Positions 9,646-17,842 of a stretch of 64,000 nucleotides of DNA are shown here, piece after piece. The position numbers and the translations under genes were made by a program. Within the stretch, counting starts at the first letter, position 1, and the number at the start of each line of letters is the position of its first letter. This DNA comes from Burkholderia contaminans. GTDB lineage: Bacteria > Pseudomonadota > Gammaproteobacteria > Burkholderiales > Burkholderiaceae. The stretch spans positions 2,604,001-2,668,000 of the forward strand of contig NZ_CP090641.1 of the NCBI RefSeq assembly GCF_029633825.1, in the 5' to 3' direction. The notes beneath the pieces are model-generated. The model made no database searches. It worked only from the letters and a program-made list of their open reading frames with translations, and was not told the origin of the DNA.

Positions 9646-10164
9646 ATGTTCTATCGAATGGGTGCGGCCACTGCCGCTGCCGTGTTGCTGCTGTCAGGTT
9701 GCGGTGCGTGGCAATCCGTGTCGGATGCATCGTCGAATGCGTATCGTGCGGTGTTTTTCAAGCAGGTGAAGGTGCTTGATGTCGATCTGACTGCGCGTGC
9801 CGCATTGAATCCGGACGACGTAGGACGGCCCACGTCGGTTGCCGTGCGCGTCTATCAACTGAAGGATCGCAAGGCGTTCGATGCAGCGTCGTATGACGAT
9901 CTGTTGAAGAACGATCGGACTGTGCTGGCTCAGGATCTGCAAGCGGATATGTCGGCTGTTGTGAACCCCGGCGCCTCGTCGAGCTTGTCTCAACCGATGC
10001 AACGCGAGACGGAGTATGTGGCGATCCTTGCGTTGTACCGCGTCCCCGGAGCAGCGGCAGACTGGAAGCGGGTCATCGAGAAAAAGAAGCTTGATTCGGA
10101 TAAGCCTCTACGTCTCGGCTTGACGTCGAATGGATTGCAAATGGCGGAGGATAGGCCGAAGTGA
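9646..10164 (+). CDS. tssJ: T6SS outer-membrane lipoprotein TssJ
   Basis: The protein has 172 residues with a lipoprotein signal peptide: a hydrophobic stretch ending in the lipobox LLSG-C, with Cys19 as the predicted lipidated residue. The mature part has the TssJ/SciN layout, including SVAVRVYQLKD at about residue 65, a short acidic segment, and a late YVAILALYR strand. TssJ anchors TssM to the outer membrane. The ATG at 9646 has GGAG about 6 bases upstream. Placing tssJ after tssG rather than next to tssK/tssL is a cluster-specific order; tssK, tssL, tssB, tssC, tssE, tssH and vgrG are not in the window and are presumably upstream. Confidence 0.9.
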   Translation: MFYRMGAATAAAVLLLSGCGAWQSVSDASSNAYRAVFFKQVKVLDVDLTARAALNPDDVGRPTSVAVRVYQLKDRKAFDAASYDDLLKNDRTVLAQDLQADMSAVVNPGASSSLSQPMQRETEYVAILALYRVPGAAADWKRVIEKKKLDSDKPLRLGLTSNGLQMAEDRPK

Positions 10165-10925
10165 ACGTCATGCGACCCATTCGGAGTGGGAATAAGCCAT
10201 TCACGCAAACCAAACAACTCGGGCTGGCAGTTTTGCTTGGCGTTGTCGTGTCCGTTCACGCGGTGGCTCGAGATGTGCCGTCTCCATCCATTGCGCCGCT
10301 CGCTGGAAAGCCGGACGGTTTCGTTCCCAAAGGCTGGAAGCTGGAATTTCAGACGAAGGGTGACCTGAACGGTGATGGCCGCGACGATCTTGTGCTGATC
10401 TTGCGTGATAATGATCCTGCGAACGTGATATCGCATGACGGCATGTGCGAGAACCCGTTCGACGCGAATCCGCGCATTCTGGTCGTTGCCTTTGCGCAGC
10501 CAGACGGCCGGTACGCTGTCGCGTTGCGAAACGATACGCTCATACCGGCCCGGGAATCCCCCTGTCTCGCGGATGCTCTGGAAGATGAGGGCGTGATTAT
10601 CGACCGGGGCGCGTTGCGGGTCACGCTGCGTCGCTTTGCCAGTGCAGGCAGTTGGGAAATGGGATCCACCACCTATACATTCCGATGGCAAGACCGGAAT
10701 TTCATGCTGATCGGCTATGACAAATTCTCGACGATGCGCAATACGGGCGTCGTACGAAACCTCAGTGTGAACTACTCGACAGGCAAGGCCAAGATATCGA
10801 TCGGAGATGTGTCCGACGACCGCGAGCGTACACGATGGGTAAAGCTGCCTACGCAGCGTCGCTGGACGCTGGACCAGATTGGCGACGGCTTCGAGTTTTC
10901 CCGGTCGCTACCGAGCATCGAATAG
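10161..10925 (+). CDS. Secreted protein with one EF-hand/FG-GAP-like calcium loop
   Basis: The protein has 254 residues from a GTG at 10161 that overlaps the tssJ stop (GTGA); an ATG at 10170 is a possible alternative. A signal peptide is visible (LGLAVLLGVVVSVHAVA). At about residues 68-76 is DLNGDGRDD followed by LVLIL, a typical calcium-binding loop as in FG-GAP or dockerin-like proteins. The C-terminal half looks beta-rich (TTYTFRWQDRNFMLIGYDKF). A pair of cysteines (CENPF, and CLADAL about 40 residues later) could form a disulfide in the periplasm. Function is unknown. Its translational coupling to tssJ suggests a role linked to the T6SS, or an accessory or immunity-type protein, but nothing in the sequence proves this. 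Confidence 0.6.
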   Translation: MNVMRPIRSGNKPFTQTKQLGLAVLLGVVVSVHAVARDVPSPSIAPLAGKPDGFVPKGWKLEFQTKGDLNGDGRDDLVLILRDNDPANVISHDGMCENPFDANPRILVVAFAQPDGRYAVALRNDTLIPARESPCLADALEDEGVIIDRGALRVTLRRFASAGSWEMGSTTYTFRWQDRNFMLIGYDKFSTMRNTGVVRNLSVNYSTGKAKISIGDVSDDRERTRWVKLPTQRRWTLDQIGDGFEFSRSLPSIE

Positions 10926-11013
10926 TCGTCGATGCCGGCGTGCATGGCGTCACCACGACGCCATGTTCTGCGACCCATGCGCCGGACAACCGGCGGCATG
11001 GGCCGCACCGGCA

Positions 11014-11304
11014 TCACCGATCGTCTTCCCGCACCGAAGAAGGATGCCGGCACAGCGCCCGCACTTCCATCTCCATATACGGAAACAACGGCAGCTGGCT
11101 CAGCAGGTCATGCAGTTGCTGCACGCTTTCGACGTCGAAGATGCTGACGTTCGCATACTGCCCGGCGATCCGCCACAGATGCCGCCAGGTTCCTTCGTTC
11201 ATCAGCCGCTGGCACATCGCCTTTTCTTCGGCCTTCAGCGTGGCCGCCTTGACCGGATCCATGTCCGTCGGCAGACGGACGGTCATTTCCACATGAAACA
11301 GCAT
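11014..11304 (-). CDS. catC: Muconolactone delta-isomerase CatC
   Basis: The protein has 96 residues, the normal CatC length. It starts MLFHVEMTVRLP and has KAEEKAMCQRLMNEGTW and WRIAGQYANVSIFDV, all typical of the small decameric muconolactone isomerase. It converts muconolactone to 3-oxoadipate enol-lactone in the catechol branch of the beta-ketoadipate pathway in the cytoplasm. It is the last gene of a catB-catA-catC operon on the minus strand, 43 bp after catA. Its 3' end faces the T6SS cluster, 88 bp away. Confidence 0.95.
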   Translation of the reverse strand: MLFHVEMTVRLPTDMDPVKAATLKAEEKAMCQRLMNEGTWRHLWRIAGQYANVSIFDVESVQQLHDLLSQLPLFPYMEMEVRALCRHPSSVREDDR

Positions 11305-11347
11305 CCTGCACTCCTTGCGTTATCGGTTCGTCGAATCGGCAGGCCGC

Positions 11348-12250
11348 TCACGCCTGCGCGCGGGCCCGCTCGACTTCGCTGCCCGGCACGTCCTGCTTTT
11401 CCTTGAGCAGCGAGAAATCGAAGTCGATCAGCGCGAACTGCCCGTCGACGCCATACGGCTTGCCTTCCGCGCCTTCGGCCTGCTTCACCGGCGGGATCAA
11501 CCCGTCGCGCGTCGCGAACGCGAAGTCGTCCCACAGGTGCGGATCGCCATCGATGTTGATCTGCGTCGTCAGCTTACGATAACCGTCCGCCGAAACGAAG
11601 AAGTGAATGTGCGCCGGGCGATGGCCGTGGCGGCCGAGCTGGTCGAGCAGTTGCTCGGTCTTGCTGCCCGGCGGCACGCTGTAGCCCACCGGCAGCACGC
11701 TGCGGAAGCTGTAGCGGCCTTCGGCATCGGTACGGATCGAGCGGCGCAGGTTGAACGCAGGCTGCGACTGATCGAAGTACGAGTAGTTGCCGAGATGGTT
11801 CGCGTGCCACACCTCGACCAGCGCGTTCGCGATCGGCGCGCCGTCCTGGCCCAGCACCTGGCCGCGCATGATGAGCGTCTGGCCGGGATCGGTGCCGTCG
11901 TCGAGACGCGCATGGCCGACCGATTCCGGCGCGCCGGCGACATACAGCGGCCCTTCGATCGTGCGCGGCGTGCCGCCCTGGATGCCGGCCTTTTCCTCGG
12001 CTTCGTCCATGCGCACGTCGAGGAAGCGCTCGAGGCCGAGGCCCGCGGCGATCAGCCCGAATTCGCGGCCGGCTTCGTTCAGGTAGTTCAGCGCCGTCCA
12101 GAATTCGCTCGGCTGCACGTCGAAGTCCTCGATCGTGTAGCAGATGTCCTTCACGATCCGGTTGACGATCGCGCGCACGCGCGGGTTGCCCGGCTTCTCG
12201 GCGGCGTCGTCGAAGGTCTTCAGCAGTGCGTCGATGGCTTGCTTGTTCAT
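11348..12250 (-). CDS. catA: Catechol 1,2-dioxygenase CatA
   Basis: The protein has 300 residues. The N-terminal helical dimerisation/lipid-binding part is followed by the intradiol dioxygenase core with EVWHANHLGNYSYFD, VLPVGYSVPP and RPAHIHFFVS. The expected Fe(III) ligands are visible: a Tyr near 156 in GNYS, Tyr190, His214 and His216. It opens catechol between the two hydroxyls to give cis,cis-muconate. It is encoded 31 bp after catB and before catC. Catechol is the product of the anthranilate dioxygenase encoded at 15721-19052, so the two operons form one pathway. Confidence 0.96.
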   Translation of the reverse strand: MNKQAIDALLKTFDDAAEKPGNPRVRAIVNRIVKDICYTIEDFDVQPSEFWTALNYLNEAGREFGLIAAGLGLERFLDVRMDEAEEKAGIQGGTPRTIEGPLYVAGAPESVGHARLDDGTDPGQTLIMRGQVLGQDGAPIANALVEVWHANHLGNYSYFDQSQPAFNLRRSIRTDAEGRYSFRSVLPVGYSVPPGSKTEQLLDQLGRHGHRPAHIHFFVSADGYRKLTTQINIDGDPHLWDDFAFATRDGLIPPVKQAEGAEGKPYGVDGQFALIDFDFSLLKEKQDVPGSEVERARAQA

Positions 12251-12281
12251 CTGTGTCTCCGGTTTCGGTTGTCGTGTGGGG

Positions 12282-13415
12282 TCAGCGGGCGTCGCGTCGC
12301 ATCCGTTCGATGCGGGCCCAGTCGAAGGTGATGCCGAGGCCGGGCGCGGCCGGCAGGTGCAGCTTGAAATCCGCGTAGCGCAGCGGCTCGACGAGGATTT
12401 CCTCGGTGAGCAGCAGCGGGCCGAACAGTTCGGTGCCCCATTTCAGCGAGTCGAACGTGCTGAACAATTGCGCGGACGCCATCGTGCCGGCCGCGCCCTC
12501 GAGCATCGTGCCGCCGTACAGTTCGATGCCTGCCGCCGCCGCGATCGACGCGACGCTCGCCGCACCCTGCAGGCCGCCCGACTGCGCGATCTTCACCGCG
12601 AACACGTCGGCCGCGCGATCCTGTGCGAGCGCGAATGCATCGACGGGGCCGTGCAGCGCCTCGTCGGCCATGATCGGCACCTGCGCCAGTTGCGTGAGGC
12701 GTTTCAGCCCCGCGCGGTTGGTCGCGGCAATCGGTTGCTCGACAAGGCTCACGCCGGCTTCGGCGAGTCGTGCGCCGGCCCAGATCGCGTCGGTTTCACT
12801 CCATGCCTGGTTCACGTCGACGCGCACGTCGCCGCGTTCGCCGAGCGCGCGCTTGATCGCGATCACGTGGGCCACGTCGTCGGCCACGGCATTCGAGCCG
12901 ATCTTCAGCTTGAACGCGCGGTGGCGGCGCGCGTCGAGCATCGCTTCGGCTTCCGCGATGTCGCGCTGCGTATCGCCGCTCGCAAGCGTCCATGCGACAT
13001 CGACCGCATCGGTCCGGCGTCCGCCGAACAGTTCGGACAGCGGCACACCGAGGCGGCGCGCCTGCGCGTCGAACAGCGCGGTCTCGAGCGCGCACTTCGC
13101 GAAGCGGTTGCCCTGGAACAGCTTGCGGGCGCGCGCCAGCGCGGCGCCCGGGCGGGTCGCGTCCATGCCCTGCAGCAGCGGCGCGAAGTAGGTGTCGATG
13201 TTGACCTTGATGCTTTCGGGGCTCTCCTCGCCGTACGCGAGACCGCCGATGGTCGTCGCCTCGCCGACGCCTTCGATACCGTCCGTGCATCGAACACGCA
13301 CCAGTACGAGGGTCTGGCAATTCATCGTGGCGACCGACAATTTGTGGGGCCGGATCGTTGGCACGTCGACGAGCAGCGTCTCGATGCGTTCGATGGTGGC
13401 GGCAGTTGCTATCAT
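12282..13415 (-). CDS. catB: Muconate cycloisomerase CatB
   Basis: The protein has 377 residues of the enolase superfamily. Catalytic residues are visible at the usual positions: KLK at 169-171, metal ligands Asp200 (VDVNQAW), Glu226 (VEQPIA) and Asp251 (MADEAL), and Lys275. It cyclises cis,cis-muconate to muconolactone. The open frame reaches upstream to 13490, but the ATG at 13415 is chosen because AGGAGG lies 7 bases before it and the protein then starts at the family's usual position. It is the first gene of catBAC, divergent from catR with 91 bp between them. Confidence 0.95.
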   Translation of the reverse strand: MIATAATIERIETLLVDVPTIRPHKLSVATMNCQTLVLVRVRCTDGIEGVGEATTIGGLAYGEESPESIKVNIDTYFAPLLQGMDATRPGAALARARKLFQGNRFAKCALETALFDAQARRLGVPLSELFGGRRTDAVDVAWTLASGDTQRDIAEAEAMLDARRHRAFKLKIGSNAVADDVAHVIAIKRALGERGDVRVDVNQAWSETDAIWAGARLAEAGVSLVEQPIAATNRAGLKRLTQLAQVPIMADEALHGPVDAFALAQDRAADVFAVKIAQSGGLQGAASVASIAAAAGIELYGGTMLEGAAGTMASAQLFSTFDSLKWGTELFGPLLLTEEILVEPLRYADFKLHLPAAPGLGITFDWARIERMRRDAR

Positions 13416-13506
13416 GCGATTCCTCCTGTTGGTGCACATGGTAGGAATTCCCGCCCCGCGTCGTCCAACACTCTTTCCGACTACTTCCATACCTTTGAGG
13501 CATGAA
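13416..13506. promoter_or_regulatory. catB-catR divergent control region
   Basis: This 91 bp gap must hold the promoters of catBAC (-) and catR (+). A candidate LysR-type box, ATACC-N5-GGCAT, lies at 13489-13503, overlapping the catR ribosome site. That would fit autorepression. A second dyad, GGAATTCC, lies at about 13444-13451, nearer catB. LysR regulators of this type (CatR/BenM group) normally bind such gaps and respond to cis,cis-muconate. The boxes are pattern matches only and the promoter hexamers could not be fixed with confidence. Confidence 0.4.
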
Positions 13507-14397
13507 ATGGAATTGCGTCAGCTCCGCTACTTCATCGCCGTCGCCGAGGAAATGAACATCACGCGGGCGGCCGAGCGGTTGCACATGACGCAGCCGCCGC
13601 TCAGCCGCCAGCTCCAGGCGATCGAGGACGAGATCGGGCTGCCGCTGTTCGAGCGCGGTGCGCGGCCGCTGAAACTGACCGATGCGGGGCGCGTGTTCTA
13701 CGCGCAGGCGAAGCGCCTCGTCGACCAGGCCGACGAGCTCGGCCCGCTGACACGGCGGCTCGCGCAGCTGTCGGAGCGGATCGTGATCGGCTTCGTGCCG
13801 TCGACGCTGTACGGCGCGCTGCCGGACGTGATCCGCGCGTTTCGCGAGGCGCAGCCGGACGTCGAGTTGTCGCTGATCGAAATGTTCACGCTCGAACAGC
13901 TCGGCGCGTTGAAGGGCGGGCGGATCGACGTGGGCTTCGGCCGGCTGCGCTTCGACGACGACCAGCTGGTGCGCGAGGCGCTGATCGAGGAAAAGCTGAT
14001 CGCGGCGCTGCCGGTCGGGCATCCGCTTGCCGATCCGGCCCGGCCGCTGACGCTCGCCGATATCGCGAACGAGACGCTGATCGTCTATCCGAGCACGCCG
14101 CGGCCGAGCTTCGCCGATCAGCAACTGTCGGCGTTGCGCGACGGCGCGCTGGTGCCGGCGGCCGTTCACGAGGTGCGCGAGCTGCAGACGGCGCTCGGGC
14201 TCGTGGCCGCGCAGGTCGGCGTGTCGCTGGTGCCGGAGAGCGTGGAAGGGGTGCGCGTGAAGGGCGTGGTCTACCGGCGGTTGCCGGAGCCGGCCGCGAC
14301 GTCGCCGATCATCATGAGCCGCCGGCTGCACGGCGAAAGCGCGGCGACGGCCGCGTTTTGTGCGATTGCGCGGGAAATGATCGTGCCGGTGGCGTGA
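13507..14397 (+). CDS. catR: LysR-type regulator CatR of the catechol genes
   Basis: The protein has 296 residues. It starts MELRQLRYFIAVAEEMNITRA, the classic LysR N-terminus. The winged HTH covers about residues 5-62 (RLHMTQPPLSRQLQAIEDEIG) and the effector domain follows, with GFVPSTLYGALPDVIRAFR. It should activate catBAC in response to muconate. The ATG at 13507 follows TTTGAGG by about 8 bases; a longer frame upstream overlaps catB and is not used. It is divergent from catB and convergent with andR, so it lies between the two halves of the anthranilate route. The effector is inferred from position, not from residues. Confidence 0.88.
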   Translation: MELRQLRYFIAVAEEMNITRAAERLHMTQPPLSRQLQAIEDEIGLPLFERGARPLKLTDAGRVFYAQAKRLVDQADELGPLTRRLAQLSERIVIGFVPSTLYGALPDVIRAFREAQPDVELSLIEMFTLEQLGALKGGRIDVGFGRLRFDDDQLVREALIEEKLIAALPVGHPLADPARPLTLADIANETLIVYPSTPRPSFADQQLSALRDGALVPAAVHEVRELQTALGLVAAQVGVSLVPESVEGVRVKGVVYRRLPEPAATSPIIMSRRLHGESAATAAFCAIAREMIVPVA

Positions 14398-14547
14398 CGA
14401 GCGTTATTCACTTCATTAAATCGCAACTAACGGTCTGTTTCGGCGGACGCGCCCAAATGCGGGGAGGGCATCGCGGCCTCATGCCCTGTCGAGTGAGCGC
14501 TTTCCCGGTTACGCAAGCCACCGGCCGTGCGAGCATGCACGACGACG

Positions 14548-15507
14548 CTACCGCTTCCCGTCGAGCGTTTCCGACGGCGATTCCCCGAACTTCTCCCGAT
14601 ACGCGATCGCGAACCGCCCGAGGTGGGTAAATCCGCAATCGAGCGCGACATCGGCGATCCGCCGCTCGGACGCCGCGCCGCGCAGCAGCTCGCGCGCATG
14701 GTCGAGCCGTGTCGCGCGCAGGTATTGCATCGGGCTCATCCCGCGGAACTGCAGGAACGCGTCGCGCAGGGTTCGTTCAGGCACGTTGGCGGCCTGGACG
14801 ATATCGGCGAGCTGCAGCGGCTGTGCGTAGTGCGCGTTCACGAACTCCTGCGCGCGCCGCACGAAGCCCGGCGCCGGGTCGCGGTGCGACGCCTGCAGCA
14901 CGGACGGCGGGTGGCCTTCGATCAGCAGGTCGATCAGCAGGTGCTCGAGCTGGGACGCGACGCGCGGGTTCGCGTTCGCGCGTTCGAGCAGCTCGGGCGA
15001 GCGCGCGACGAGCATCAGTTGCTGGCGCCACGCGGCAAGCGCGGCGTCGCTGACGTGCAGTACGGGATCGAGCGTCGCGCGCGGGTCGCCGGTTAGCGAG
15101 CCGACGGTCGCCGCGTCGATGCGCAGCACGAACTGCTCGCAATCGGCCGACAGCACCGCGTCGAAGCGTTCGCCGGGCGCACACAGCACGCCGGTCTGGC
15201 CGTCGACGCCGAGCTGCCGCCCCATCGCGCGCACCTCGGCCTGGCCGGACAGGCAGAACATCAGCAGGTAGTAGCCGTCGACCGCATCGACCTGCACGCG
15301 CATCGCGTCGCCGAACGCGATCGTGCCGATCCCGAGCCCGCCCAGCCTGACGAAATCCATGTGCGACGCGCCGCGCGTGCGGCCGTTCGGCAGCAGCGCA
15401 TGCGGCTGCATCACGCGCGAGATGCGCTCGCGCGTCTCGTCGAGATCGCGGGATTCGAACAGCCGGTGCGCGCGCAGCGCGAGCGGCTCGAACGACGTTG
15501 GGGACAT
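14548..15507 (-). CDS. andR: AraC/XylS-family regulator AndR of anthranilate dioxygenase
   Basis: The protein has about 319 residues. The N-terminal half is a cupin-like sensing domain ([15 protein letters not shown]) and the last 100 residues are two AraC-type HTH motifs ([19 protein letters not shown], and [22 protein letters not shown] followed by FGESPSETL). It should activate the divergent andAcAdAbAa operon with anthranilate as effector, as described for the AraC/XylS-type AndR of B. cepacia DBO1. The start is between two close ATGs (15513 and 15507); 15507 is chosen because AAGG lies 9 bases upstream of it. It is convergent with catR, with 150 bp between the genes in which I see no clear terminator. 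Confidence 0.88.
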   Translation of the reverse strand: MSPTSFEPLALRAHRLFESRDLDETRERISRVMQPHALLPNGRTRGASHMDFVRLGGLGIGTIAFGDAMRVQVDAVDGYYLLMFCLSGQAEVRAMGRQLGVDGQTGVLCAPGERFDAVLSADCEQFVLRIDAATVGSLTGDPRATLDPVLHVSDAALAAWRQQLMLVARSPELLERANANPRVASQLEHLLIDLLIEGHPPSVLQASHRDPAPGFVRRAQEFVNAHYAQPLQLADIVQAANVPERTLRDAFLQFRGMSPMQYLRATRLDHARELLRGAASERRIADVALDCGFTHLGRFAIAYREKFGESPSETLDGKR

Positions 15508-15605
15508 GGGCATCAGCCTTGGTGTGGACGGCGAACGCTTCGATCCGATCAATGGGTCGGGATCGTGCGCCGGGTCGTGTGTGTCGTCATGCTAGCGCAG
15601 AAATC

Positions 15606-15650
15606 CGCCGAAAGTGGATATTGCACCGCCGCAATCGCACTTTCCGGATA
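15606..15650 (+). promoter_or_regulatory. Candidate AndR operator upstream of andAc
   Basis: Two kinds of symmetry overlap in the 213 bp andR-andAc gap. A nested dyad runs from 15610 to 15644: GAAAGTG pairs with CACTTTC, and inside it ATTGC pairs with GCAAT across six bases. In addition, two direct half-sites of the XylS type (TGCA-N6-GGNTA) can be read: CGCC-N6-GGATA at 15606-15620 and CGCA-N6-GGATA at 15636-15650, 30 bp apart. AraC/XylS activators normally use such direct half-sites next to the -35 region. A TATTAG at 15660-15665 or the A-rich CAAAAAT near 15671 could serve as -10. Binding by AndR is an inference. Confidence 0.5.
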
Positions 15651-15720
15651 GACGGCGAATATTAGCTTTTCAAAAATCGGCTCCATGCAATCAACGCAAC
15701 GGATCGACAAGGAGTCCGAC

Positions 15721-16992
15721 ATGGAGCAGACAGAATCGCCCGTCGTTTTCGCCACGCGCGACGACGCGTCCGACGTGACCTTTCCGCACGACGACGGCTC
15801 GCGCGTGCCGTACAAGGTGTTCAGCTCGCGTGCGGTCTACGATCGCGAGCAGGAACGCATTTTCCGCGGCCCGACGTGGAACTTCGTCGCGCTGGAAGCG
15901 GAAATCCCGAACGCCGGCGACTTCAAGAGCACGTTCGTCGGCGATACGCCGGTGGTCGTCACGCGCACCGAGGACGGCACGCTTTCCGCGTGGGTGAACC
16001 GCTGCGCGCACCGCGGCGCGCAGGTATGCCGCAAGTCGCGCGGCAACGCGAGCTCGCACACGTGCGTCTATCACCAGTGGAGCTTCGACAACTCGGGCAA
16101 CCTGCTCGGCGTGCCGTTCCGGCGCGGCCAGAAGGGGATGTCCGGGATGCCGGCCGACTTCGATCCGAAGCAGCACGGGCTGCGCAAGCTGCGCGTCGAC
16201 AGCTATCGCGGCCTCGTGTTCGCGACCTTCAGCGACGACGTGATGCCGCTGCCCGACTATCTCGGCGAGCAGATGCGGCCGTGGATCGACCGGATCTTCC
16301 ACAAGCCGATCGAGTATCTCGGCTGCACGCGCCAGTATTCGAAGTCGAACTGGAAGCTGTACATGGAGAACGTGAAGGACCCGTATCACGCGAGCATGCT
16401 GCACCTGTTCCATACGACCTTCAACATCTTCCGCGTCGGGATGAAGGCGCGCTCGATTCCGGATGCGAACCACGGGCTGCACAGCATCATCACGGTGACG
16501 AAGACGGGCGACGACACGTCGGCCGCGTACAAGCAGCAGAACATCCGTTCGTTCGACGAAGGCTTTCATCTGGAAGACGAATCGATTCTCGACCTCGTTT
16601 CGGAATACGACGAGGACTGCACGAACCATATCCAGCCGATCTTCCCGCAGCTCGTGATCCAGCAGATCCACAACACGCTGGTCGCACGGCAGATCCTGCC
16701 GAAAGGCCCCGACAACTTCGAACTGATCTTCCACTTCTTCGGCTACGCGGACGATACGCCCGAGCTGCGTGCACTGCGCATCAAGCAGGCGAACCTCGTC
16801 GGGCCGGCCGGCTACATCTCGATGGAGGATACGGAGGCGACCGAGCTCGTGCAGCGCGGCACGGTGCGCGACGGCGACGCGACGTCGGTGATCGAAATGT
16901 CGCGCGGCAATCCGGACCAGCAGGACACGGTGATCACCGAAAGCCTGATCCGCAAGTTCTGGGTCGGCTACCAGAAGCTGATGGGCTATTGA
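15721..16992 (+). CDS. andAc: Anthranilate 1,2-dioxygenase large (alpha) subunit AndAc
   Basis: The protein has 423 residues. The Rieske [2Fe-2S] ligands are Cys95-x-His97 and Cys115-x2-His118. The mononuclear iron site is in NVKDPYHASMLHLFH, with His223 and His228 as two ligands and Asp220 as the bridging Asp. It is the catalytic subunit that dihydroxylates and deaminates/decarboxylates anthranilate to catechol. The ATG at 15721 has AAGGAG about 7 bases upstream; the frame extends earlier but without a ribosome site. It is the first gene of the four-gene operon, in the order Ac-Ad-Ab-Aa seen in the three-component enzyme of B. cepacia rather than the two-component AntABC type. Confidence 0.95.
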   Translation: MEQTESPVVFATRDDASDVTFPHDDGSRVPYKVFSSRAVYDREQERIFRGPTWNFVALEAEIPNAGDFKSTFVGDTPVVVTRTEDGTLSAWVNRCAHRGAQVCRKSRGNASSHTCVYHQWSFDNSGNLLGVPFRRGQKGMSGMPADFDPKQHGLRKLRVDSYRGLVFATFSDDVMPLPDYLGEQMRPWIDRIFHKPIEYLGCTRQYSKSNWKLYMENVKDPYHASMLHLFHTTFNIFRVGMKARSIPDANHGLHSIITVTKTGDDTSAAYKQQNIRSFDEGFHLEDESILDLVSEYDEDCTNHIQPIFPQLVIQQIHNTLVARQILPKGPDNFELIFHFFGYADDTPELRALRIKQANLVGPAGYISMEDTEATELVQRGTVRDGDATSVIEMSRGNPDQQDTVITESLIRKFWVGYQKLMGY

Positions 16993-17006
16993 GGCGGGAG
17001 CGAGCA

Positions 17007-17495
17007 ATGATGGAAAACCTGACGGAAGACATGAAGACGTGGTTCGAGATTTACATGCTCCAGAACCGCTATATCGGGCACCTCGACAACAACCGGCTCG
17101 AAGCCTGGCCGACGATGTTCACCGAGGACTGCACGTACGAAATCGTGCCGAAGGAAAACGCCGACCTCGGGCTGCCGGTGGGGATCGTCCACTGCACGAA
17201 CCAGCGGATGCTGCGCGACCGCGTGGTGTCGCTGCGGCACGCGAACATCTACGAAGAGCATACGTACCGGCACATGACGTCGGGCCTGACGATCGTCGCG
17301 GAACGCGACGGCGAGATCGACACGGAGAGCAACTACGTCGTCGTGCAGACGCGCAGCAACGGCGAGTCGAACGTGTACCAGGCCGGCAAGTACTACGACA
17401 CGGTCGTGCGCACGCCGGACGGGCTGCGCTACAAGACCAAGCGGGTGATCTACGACACGTCGCGCGTGCAGACGCTGCTCGCCACCCCGATCTGA
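17007..17495 (+). CDS. andAd: Anthranilate 1,2-dioxygenase small (beta) subunit AndAd
   Basis: The protein has 162 residues of the ring-hydroxylating dioxygenase beta-subunit (NTF2-like) family. Typical segments are RYIGHLDNNRLEAWPTMF near the N-terminus, CTYEIVPKENAD, and the C-terminal RYKTKRVIYDTSRVQTLL. It has no cofactor and shapes the alpha3-beta3 hexamer. It lies 14 bp after andAc; the ATG at 17007 has GCGGGAGCG upstream as ribosome site. An ATGATG doublet leaves the start uncertain by one codon. Confidence 0.94.
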   Translation: MMENLTEDMKTWFEIYMLQNRYIGHLDNNRLEAWPTMFTEDCTYEIVPKENADLGLPVGIVHCTNQRMLRDRVVSLRHANIYEEHTYRHMTSGLTIVAERDGEIDTESNYVVVQTRSNGESNVYQAGKYYDTVVRTPDGLRYKTKRVIYDTSRVQTLLATPI

Positions 17496-17515
17496 TACGG
17501 AAGCAAGGAACAGAC

Positions 17516-17842
17516 ATGACCGAAGCAACACTGGCCGAGTGGCATCCGCTCGGCGCTTTCGACGAATTCTCCGAAGACGAACCGGCGGCGCGCGTCGCCG
17601 GCCAGAAGCCGATCGCGGTGTTCCGGATCGGCGACGAACTGTTCGCGATGCACGACCTCTGCTCGCACGGCCACGCGCGGCTGTCAGAAGGCTATGTGGA
17701 GGACGGCTGCGTCGAATGCCCGCTGCACCAGGGGCTGATCGACATCCGCACGGGTGCGCCGAAATGCGCGCCGATCACGGAGCCGGTGCGGACCTATCCG
17801 ATCCGGATCGTCGACGGGCAGGTGGAAGTCAATGTCGGCTGA
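17516..17842 (+). CDS. andAb: Rieske ferredoxin AndAb of anthranilate dioxygenase
   Basis: The protein has 108 residues. The Rieske cluster ligands are visible as Cys49-Ser-His51 and Cys68-x2-His71, within LCSHGHARLSEGYVEDG and CPLHQG. It carries electrons from the reductase AndAa to AndAc. A separate ferredoxin and a glutathione-reductase-type reductase mark the three-component type of dioxygenase. The gene lies 20 bp after andAd, with AAGGAA upstream of its ATG, and its 3' end overlaps the start of andAa by 11 bases. Confidence 0.95.
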   Translation: MTEATLAEWHPLGAFDEFSEDEPAARVAGQKPIAVFRIGDELFAMHDLCSHGHARLSEGYVEDGCVECPLHQGLIDIRTGAPKCAPITEPVRTYPIRIVDGQVEVNVG

